Shown: positions 7,485 through 11,379 of the stretch, piece after piece
Numbering within the stretch: the stretch's first letter is position 1
Layout of the letters: each line of letters starts with the position of its first letter
Assembly (NCBI GenBank): GCA_964428195.1
Contig: CAYRXC010000028.1
Span: forward strand, 1-11,379
Length of the DNA: 11,379 nt
Origin: JAAYGD01 sp964428195
GTDB taxonomy: Bacteria; Bacillota_I; Bacilli_A; RF39; UBA660
Direction of reading: 5' to 3'
Notes under the pieces: model-generated
What the model was told of the DNA's origin: nothing
Databases searched by the model: none
What the model saw: only the letters and a program-made list of their open reading frames with translations
Translations under genes and position numbers: made by a program

Positions 7485-7640
7485 TAATCTTTGTATATAC
7501 TTTATACATCTAATGTGCTATTTTCCACGTTTTAAATGGATTATATACAATATATTACTAATTAATAATAACTATTATAATTTAATAACTGTTTATATAC
7601 AATATAAATAGTAATAGATAAAATCTAATATGATAAGATC

Positions 7641-7662
7641 TATTGATTATATATAATCAATA
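7641..7662. repeat. Perfect 22-bp palindrome
   Basis: The half-site TATTGATTATA is followed directly by its exact reverse complement, giving 22 bp of uninterrupted dyad symmetry with no loop. Such a gapless palindrome suits a dimeric DNA-binding protein better than an RNA hairpin. It lies about 160 bp from the dif-like site and has no neighbouring promoter that I can see. In DNA this rich in A and T some symmetry arises by chance, but 11 matched pairs is long. Confidence 0.6.
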
Positions 7663-7699
7663 AACAATAATAACTATTGTCACAATACCTTCTATATTC

Positions 7700-7743
7700 T
7701 TAATCGATATTAAATAACACGTATATAGTATCAACTCGATTAA
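7700..7743. repeat. Inverted repeat with 8-bp arms
   Basis: TTAATCGA (7700-7707) is repeated in inverted form as TCGATTAA (7736-7743) with 28 bases between. Both arms contain the rare-looking CGA core in an otherwise A/T region, which makes the match less trivial than its length suggests. Function is unknown. Confidence 0.4.
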
Positions 7744-7757
7744 TCATAGTATTTAAT

Positions 7758-7807
7758 TATTTGAACAAATTTTATGATATCTATCATTTTATAAATTTTT
7801 TCAAATA
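7758..7807. repeat. Long imperfect A/T hairpin
   Basis: TATTTGAA near the left end pairs with TTCAAATA near the right end. The inner parts (AAATTTTATGATA against TATCATTTTATAAATTT) continue the symmetry with mismatches around a GATATCTATC-like centre. It has no T-run immediately after it that would make it a clean terminator. It may be a binding site, a weak bidirectional terminator or a decayed repeat. Confidence 0.4.
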
Positions 7808-7898
7808 TTATTTATAAATTAGAATTGATATATTATTTTGATTAAAATATTTATTAATCATTATTATTATTTTTTAATTAAAAATTATACAAATAATA

Positions 7899-7922
7899 AA
7901 AGTAGGGGGATTACCCTACTTT
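7899..7922 (-). terminator. Intrinsic terminator of the HTH gene
   Basis: On the minus strand AAAGTAGGG pairs with CCCTACTTT (9 bp, loop TAATCC), followed by TATTATTTG with many T. It begins six bases after the HTH gene's stop codon. The GC content of the stem stands out strongly from the surroundings. It could also stop rightward transcription, since the plus side continues with TTTATATATTT. Confidence 0.85.
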
Positions 7923-7928
7923 ATATAT

Positions 7929-8699
7929 TTATATTTTTCTTGATTGAATCTCTGCTATTTTTTCAAATACTTCAGTAGAATTCTTTTCAGTTAATTCGGA
8001 ATAGCCAAGTTCTCTAAGTGCTTGAACCTTTACTGTATTTAATTCTTGAGTTCTTGATAACTTCTCTTCTTGTCTTTGTTCAATGTCAGCTTCAAACTTT
8101 TTATGTACTTCTATTAATTTGCTTTTAGAAGCTCCTCCATTATTAAATAATGAAATTGCTTGATACATAATACTCTCAAAATTAATTTGATTTTCTTCAT
8201 TATATACAAACTCATTAACAGGTATGAATCCATTTGCTTTTGAGAAATATGCTAATATATATTTTAATTCCTCAACATCATCTATTATTTGTAAAAAATT
8301 ATATAAATATTTACATGTGTAATATGAAGACCCGTTTTCATCTTCACTCAATAATTCTTTTATTAATTCAACAATTTCAAATAACACCTTTTGTTGTTTT
8401 TTACTTAATTCCTTGAGGTCTGATTTATTTGTTCCAGTAAAAGAAAAATCATCGTCACTTTCATTCAATAACTTATCTAATCTAGAGATATATTCATTAT
8501 TTGGTTTTATATTTTTAATATCTTCATATTCTTGAATATCAAGTAATAAAAATAATTTTAATTTTTTATCTTTAGGCCATTCTTCTATGCTTTTCATTTC
8601 CAAATAATTGTATACCATTTGTCTAGAAACATTTAAGTATTTAGCTAGTTTAACCTTTGATATTCCCAATTCTTTCAATAAATCTTCTAATAATTTCAT
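7929..8699 (-). CDS. Helix-turn-helix DNA-binding protein of unknown function
   Basis: A small helix-turn-helix of the Cro/C1 (XRE-like) kind opens the protein at about residues 12-37 (GISKVKLAKYLNVSRQMVYNYL). I do not recognise the remaining roughly 200 residues. They are predicted mostly helical, with a Lys/Glu-rich segment at 93-120 and a strongly charged, possibly coiled-coil stretch at about 193-230, and there is no membrane segment. The probable start is the ATG at 8699 (256 residues), because GGAGG (plus-strand CCTCC at 8704-8708) sits five bases before it. An in-frame ATG at 8747 would start inside the promoter. The gene has its own promoter, which carries duplicated TTGACAT motifs, and its own terminator, so autoregulation is plausible. 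It is the first gene on the right of the dif-like site. A link to terminus function would be speculation. Confidence 0.8.
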   Translation of the reverse strand: MKLLEDLLKELGISKVKLAKYLNVSRQMVYNYLEMKSIEEWPKDKKLKLFLLLDIQEYEDIKNIKPNNEYISRLDKLLNESDDDFSFTGTNKSDLKELSKKQQKVLFEIVELIKELLSEDENGSSYYTCKYLYNFLQIIDDVEELKYILAYFSKANGFIPVNEFVYNEENQINFESIMYQAISLFNNGGASKSKLIEVHKKFEADIEQRQEEKLSRTQELNTVKVQALRELGYSELTEKNSTEVFEKIAEIQSRKI

Positions 8700-8719
8700 A
8701 TTACCTCCACTACCCTTAT

Positions 8720-8747
8720 ATTTTATCATATATGTCAAAAATGTCAA
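8720..8747 (-). promoter_or_regulatory. Promoter of the HTH gene with tandem TTGACAT motifs
   Basis: On the minus strand a perfect -35 TTGACA (plus 8742-8747) stands 16 bases from an extended -10 TG-A-TAAAAT (plus 8720-8728). A second TTGACA (plus 8733-8738) begins nine bases after the first, inside the spacer where it cannot act as a properly spaced -35. The direct repeat could be an operator, possibly for the HTH protein itself. The -35 begins about ten bases after the mnmA stop. Confidence 0.7.
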
Positions 8748-8757
8748 GGATTGTAAA

Positions 8758-9861
8758 TTATAAATACCATAATTTCTTGCCGTTTTTTCTTACTTCTTTT
8801 ATGATTCCACCACCCAAACATTTCTCATCATCATATAAAACACATATTTGCCCAGGAGTAACAGCTTTTATATTATTATAGCTAACCAATATTTCATTAT
8901 TATCCAAATATTTTACTGATACATCATTGTCTATTTGTCTATATCTAAACTTTGCTGTACAATTTTCTACCCTGTCTTCCCCTATTAAATTAAAATCTTC
9001 TATAATGGCTTGATCACTATATAGATACTCATTGTTATCTCCATAACAAACATAAAGTATATTGTTTTCTATATTCTTGCCAACTACATATAATTTATCT
9101 GATGCACCACCAATATCTAATCCCCTTCTTTGTCCTATAGTATAGTACATTAATCCAATATGTTTTCCAATTACTTTGTTGCTTTCTATGTCTACTATAT
9201 CCCCTTCTTTAGAGGGTAGATAATTTTTTAGAAACTCCTTAAAATTTCTTTCTCCAATAAAACATATTCCAGTAGAATCTTTTTTTTCTGCAGTATTCAA
9301 ATTTAACTTAGTAGCAATTTCCCTAACTTCAGTTTTGTTTAATTCTCCAATTGGAAATAATACGTTATCTAATTGCTTTTTAGTTAGTTCACATAAAAAA
9401 TAACTTTGATCTTTATTGTTATCCAATCCTCTGTATAATAAGCCATTTACTATCCTTGCATAATGACCTGTTGCAATATAATCTGCCCCTAACTTTTTAG
9501 CTTCTTTAATAAAATAATCAAACTTTATATATTTATTACACATTACATCAGGATTAGGAGTTCTACCTTTTTTTAATTCATCTAAAAAATATGTGAATAC
9601 ATAATCCCAATATTCTTTTACAAAGTCGACTCTATGTAAAGGAATGTCCAAACTATTACACACAATAAGTGCATCATTATAATCTTGTTCTTGAGAACAA
9701 ATATCATCTTTTAATGTTGGATTACCCATAATATCATTATTTATCATAGAATCCCAATTTCTCATAAACAATCCAATAACTTCATATCCTTGTTCTTTTA
9801 ATAGATATGCAGCAACAGAAGAATCTACTCCCCCACTCATTCCTATAACAACTTTTTTCAT
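8758..9861 (-). CDS. mnmA: tRNA-specific 2-thiouridylase MnmA
   Basis: MnmA makes the 2-thio group of the wobble uridine in tRNA-Lys, -Glu and -Gln, using ATP to adenylate the base and a persulfide sulfur delivered by a cysteine desulfurase relay. The ATP-pyrophosphatase loop SGGVDSS is at residues 9-15. NPDVMCN (103-109) carries Asp105 and the nucleophilic Cys108. STGICFIGER (196-205) carries the second catalytic Cys200. TIGQRRGL (241-248) is also a family mark, and the C-terminal beta-barrel region ends with GGGIIKEVRKNG. The length of 367 residues is normal, and both catalytic cysteines are present. The ATG is preceded by GGTGA (plus TCACC 9868-9872). It diverges from the 37-codon membrane peptide gene at 9927 through a shared 65-base promoter region. 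The HTH gene lies downstream in the same direction with no clear terminator between, so readthrough is possible. Confidence 0.97.
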   Translation of the reverse strand: MKKVVIGMSGGVDSSVAAYLLKEQGYEVIGLFMRNWDSMINNDIMGNPTLKDDICSQEQDYNDALIVCNSLDIPLHRVDFVKEYWDYVFTYFLDELKKGRTPNPDVMCNKYIKFDYFIKEAKKLGADYIATGHYARIVNGLLYRGLDNNKDQSYFLCELTKKQLDNVLFPIGELNKTEVREIATKLNLNTAEKKDSTGICFIGERNFKEFLKNYLPSKEGDIVDIESNKVIGKHIGLMYYTIGQRRGLDIGGASDKLYVVGKNIENNILYVCYGDNNEYLYSDQAIIEDFNLIGEDRVENCTAKFRYRQIDNDVSVKYLDNNEILVSYNNIKAVTPGQICVLYDDEKCLGGGIIKEVRKNGKKLWYL

Positions 9862-9878
9862 TTAAAATCACCAATTTT

Positions 9879-9887
9879 AGTATAACA
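9879..9887 (-). promoter_or_regulatory. Extended -10 promoter of mnmA
   Basis: On the minus strand TG-T-TATACT is an extended -10 ending 17 bases before the mnmA ATG. The position for its -35 (about 9902-9907) is occupied by the extended -10 of the divergent small gene, so the two promoters overlap face to back. The leader would be only about ten bases. Confidence 0.6.
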
Positions 9888-9901
9888 TAAAAATATAATT
9901 A

Positions 9902-9910
9902 TGCTATAAT
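9902..9910 (+). promoter_or_regulatory. Extended -10 promoter of the 37-codon gene
   Basis: TG-C-TATAAT is a perfect extended -10, ending 16 bases before the ATG at 9927. Its -35 position (about 9882-9887) falls on the -10 of the divergent mnmA promoter. The ribosome site AGAGGTGA (9916-9923) lies right at the predicted transcription start. Confidence 0.6.
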
Positions 9911-9926
9911 TATAAAGAGGTGAATA

Positions 9927-10040
9927 ATGAATAAAAAGAGAAAAGAGATAATAAAAAAAATCGGAATATGGGTTATGCTTATTGTTGTAGTAGGAGCAAT
10001 GGCTGCATCTATAATTGCTCCATTATTGATTGGTAATTAA
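9927..10040 (+). CDS. Small membrane peptide, 37 residues (DUF4044-like)
   Basis: This short gene encodes a strongly basic N-terminus (MNKKRKEIIKK) followed by one hydrophobic helix at about residues 12-36 (IGIWVMLIVVVGAMAASI then IAPLLIG) and TAA. The pattern of a run of Lys/Arg followed by a WxMLI-type helix resembles the tiny Bacillota membrane proteins grouped as DUF4044, whose role is unknown to me. That assignment is from memory of the family's look and is tentative. The basic end should stay in the cytoplasm. Support for a real gene is good: extended -10, AGAGGTGA ribosome site with normal spacing, and an 11-bp terminator stem beginning in the stop codon. It is the only rightward gene to the right of the dif-like site, and it converges on the HD-domain gene, whose stop codon lies two bases beyond. 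Confidence 0.75.
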   Translation: MNKKRKEIIKKIGIWVMLIVVVGAMAASIIAPLLIGN

Positions 10041-10067
10041 AACTAGATAATATCAATATCTAGTTTT
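10039..10067. terminator. Bidirectional terminator shared by two convergent genes
   Basis: AAAACTAGATA (10039-10049) pairs perfectly with TATCTAGTTTT (10057-10067) around a seven-base loop. Rightward it ends in TTTTATTTTA and serves the 37-codon gene. Leftward it ends in TTTTAATTA and serves the HD gene. The hairpin contains the last two bases of one stop codon and the whole stop and last codons of the other gene. Confidence 0.85.
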
Positions 10068-11071
10068 ATTTTATCTATATAACAATACTTGCTATCTTTA
10101 TAATTTATATATTCATCTAATAGTTTATTAACTTTTTTAGATGCCTTACTTAATCGAATAAATTGATTATTGTAATTACATAGAGGTTCAACATACCTTT
10201 TTTTTGATTCAACTGATACATAATAGACACCATTTGGTATTTCATTTGTTCTATTTACTATACTAGCATTAGAAAATATACTCCATGAAGCTTCATTAAT
10301 GTTTATTACATCAATTATTTCTTTTTCGCTTTTATCATATAAATCATTTAAATTAATATTTCCTAGTTTAATTTGATTATTTAATACATCCGCAATATAC
10401 TGCATAGTATATTTATCTTCATTTTTTTGAAGGGCAATACTATATTCATATACAGCATCAAAGAAATACTCAGCATACTTTATATGTTTGAATCCTAATT
10501 CTGGTATATCATCTTCGTTATTTAATACTACAATATCACTATATACTTCTTTTATTTTTTCTAGCTCCCAAGTATTTAACCATATATAAACAGTGTGAAG
10601 TACTCCTTCCAGCCTATCAGCACATAATCTAGGAGACTTATTTTCTATAATTGAATATCTAGATACATCACAAATATCATCAATAGAAATATTATCTTCA
10701 TTTAACAATTTACAAATATCGTTAGAGTTTAATAAAATATCTTTAACAGCTTTTTCTGAAGACTCTTGATTAACTGAATCCCCAAGCAAATAATCTACAC
10801 AATGACTAAATGCTGGTGTGCCCAAATCATGAAACAATGCACTAAGAGTTTGTACCTTATCTTTAGTAAAATTCCAAGTTATAAGAGAAGTAGCAACACT
10901 ATGATCAAATCTAGAATACCATGTTTTAATATTATACAATTTATTATAATCACAACCACAAAACTGACCAATACCCTTTAATCTACTTAATTCTAAAGTA
11001 TTAAAATATTTATCTATAAACGTTGGATAATCACCATTACATAACATATTATAATATTCATTAATTATCAC
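10043..11071 (-). CDS. HD-domain metal-dependent phosphohydrolase
   Basis: The HD-superfamily metal site is complete: His57 in RFDHS (54-58), His81-Asp82 in FHDLGTPAFSH (80-90) and Asp152 in ADRLE (151-155). FHDLGTPAFSH is characteristic of the branch that includes dGTPase and SAMHD1-like nucleotide phosphohydrolases. A dNTP triphosphohydrolase or nucleotidase activity is therefore possible, but the substrate cannot be read from the sequence. The rest of the 342 residues (about 160-342) is a divergent helical region with no motif I recognise. I place the start at a GTG at 11071, because AAGGAGG (plus 11080-11086) stands eight bases before it. The longer reading would begin with TTG at 11095, upstream of that ribosome site. 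The protein is probably cytoplasmic. It shares a bidirectional terminator with the convergent 37-codon gene. Confidence 0.9.
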   Translation of the reverse strand: MIINEYYNMLCNGDYPTFIDKYFNTLELSRLKGIGQFCGCDYNKLYNIKTWYSRFDHSVATSLITWNFTKDKVQTLSALFHDLGTPAFSHCVDYLLGDSVNQESSEKAVKDILLNSNDICKLLNEDNISIDDICDVSRYSIIENKSPRLCADRLEGVLHTVYIWLNTWELEKIKEVYSDIVVLNNEDDIPELGFKHIKYAEYFFDAVYEYSIALQKNEDKYTMQYIADVLNNQIKLGNINLNDLYDKSEKEIIDVININEASWSIFSNASIVNRTNEIPNGVYYVSVESKKRYVEPLCNYNNQFIRLSKASKKVNKLLDEYINYKDSKYCYIDKIKLDIDII

Positions 11072-11379
11072 TATAATTGCCTCCTTGTTAATCAATCTTG
11101 TTTACAACTAAATATATATCCATTTATTTAAATCTTTAGATTATTTTTAGTAAAATATTTATTAAAAAAATTATAACATATTTTCATTAATATCTTTATT
11201 TTTTATTAACTTCTTGTAATAATCAACTTTATTATTTTTTTACTCTTCAAAGAACAATTTTTTAATATATTCTCCAAAAAAGTTATTGATACTGTTTGAT
11301 AATTACAGATTAAATATTGAAATTATAATGATACATCAATTGTTTATATATTACCAATAATAAAAAAAAACATATTTCT
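11072..11379. other. Upstream region of the HD-domain gene, no gene seen
   Basis: This AT-rich end of the window has stop codons scattered in all frames and no ORF with a ribosome site. It holds the ribosome site and the probable promoter of the HD gene. The remaining roughly 200 bases show only A/T runs and weak dyads. A gene on the minus strand may end just outside the window. Confidence 0.6.
11170..11178 (-). promoter_or_regulatory. Possible extended -10 promoter of the HD-domain gene
   Basis: On the minus strand TG-T-TATAAT is a perfect extended -10, identical to the one before the small gene at 7125. It is about 99 bases from the GTG start, so the leader would be about 90 bases, much longer than for the other promoters here. 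No good -35 is seen. Confidence 0.45.

Larger units (their letters stand above)
7485..7898. other. AT-rich non-coding region between convergent genes, with palindromes
   Basis: No credible ORF, tRNA or rRNA was seen in this stretch, which is about half of the gap containing the dif-like site and more. It is almost entirely A and T and contains several symmetric elements, listed separately. Two direct repeats are also present: TTATATACAATATA at 7541-7554 and 7593-7606, and AATAATAACTATT at 7564-7576 and 7666-7678. A decayed gene or an uncharacterised small RNA cannot be excluded. Confidence 0.6.

Noticed and set aside
7521..7529. DnaA-box-like TTTTCCACG in the long gap
   Set aside because: A single copy with two differences from TTATCCACA and no cluster. 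The gene arrangement fits a terminus, not an origin.
7428..7928. Mobile element or CRISPR remnant in the long gap
   Set aside because: No integrase, transposase, regular repeat-spacer pattern or terminal inverted repeats. The structure is better explained as a dif region.
8700..8747. Longer start (ATG at 8747) for the HTH protein
   Set aside because: That start would lie inside the promoter, while GGAGG stands directly before the ATG at 8699.
8657..8881. Plus-strand ORF of 74 codons across the mnmA-HTH junction
   Set aside because: It spans two real minus-strand genes and a promoter, and has no Shine-Dalgarno sequence.
11072..11095. TTG start at 11095 for the HD-domain protein
   Set aside because: The ribosome site AAGGAGG lies downstream of it and is correctly spaced for the GTG at 11071.
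1..11379. tRNA or rRNA genes
   Set aside because: No cloverleaf-like GC-rich segment or conserved rRNA sequence was seen. The only RNA element supported is the T-box leader.

Overview
This window is very AT-rich bacterial DNA, apparently from a compact, low-GC Bacillota chromosome. It could be a small-genome Bacilli or Mollicutes-related lineage. The reasons are GGAGG-type ribosome sites, the sepF-divIVA-ileS cluster, a T-box leader on ileS, very short intergenic gaps, and terminators folded into the ends of coding regions. UGA is not read as tryptophan, because every ORF is full length under the standard code. None of the ten genes ends in TGA, however (six TAA, four TAG).

Layout. Positions 68-7427 read rightwards: a long-form ribose-phosphate diphosphokinase, formate-tetrahydrofolate ligase (fhs), the FtsZ-ring anchor SepF, a DivIVA-family coiled-coil protein, a T-box riboswitch, isoleucyl-tRNA synthetase and a small one-helix membrane protein. 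A stretch of about 500 bp without a gene follows (7428-7928). It contains a close match to a chromosomal XerC/XerD recombination site (dif), plus several palindromes and direct repeats. From 7929 on, the larger genes all read leftwards: an uncharacterised helix-turn-helix protein, the tRNA 2-thiouridylase MnmA and an HD-domain phosphohydrolase. One 37-codon membrane peptide gene (9927-10040) reads rightwards between mnmA and the HD gene.

A rightward-to-leftward switch in gene direction, with a dif-like site in the gap, is what a chromosome replication terminus looks like. I consider this the most important observation in the window. A second is that the IleRS is of the eukaryote-like type 2 and carries GIHH (residues 57-60) in place of the canonical HxGH signature. 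This swapped form has been linked to extreme mupirocin resistance. A third is that the T-box leader of ileS appears to begin inside the end of divIVA and to use the divIVA stop codon as part of its Stem I.

How the genes work together. The first two genes are a tight pair that supplies PRPP and 10-formyl-tetrahydrofolate for nucleotide and one-carbon metabolism. sepF and divIVA belong to division and cell-pole organisation. ileS and mnmA belong to tRNA charging and modification. The small genes and the HTH protein have no assigned role. Several promoters share one design: an extended -10 (TGnTAnAAT-like) ending 15-17 bases before the start codon, with no clear -35. This implies very short 5' leaders.
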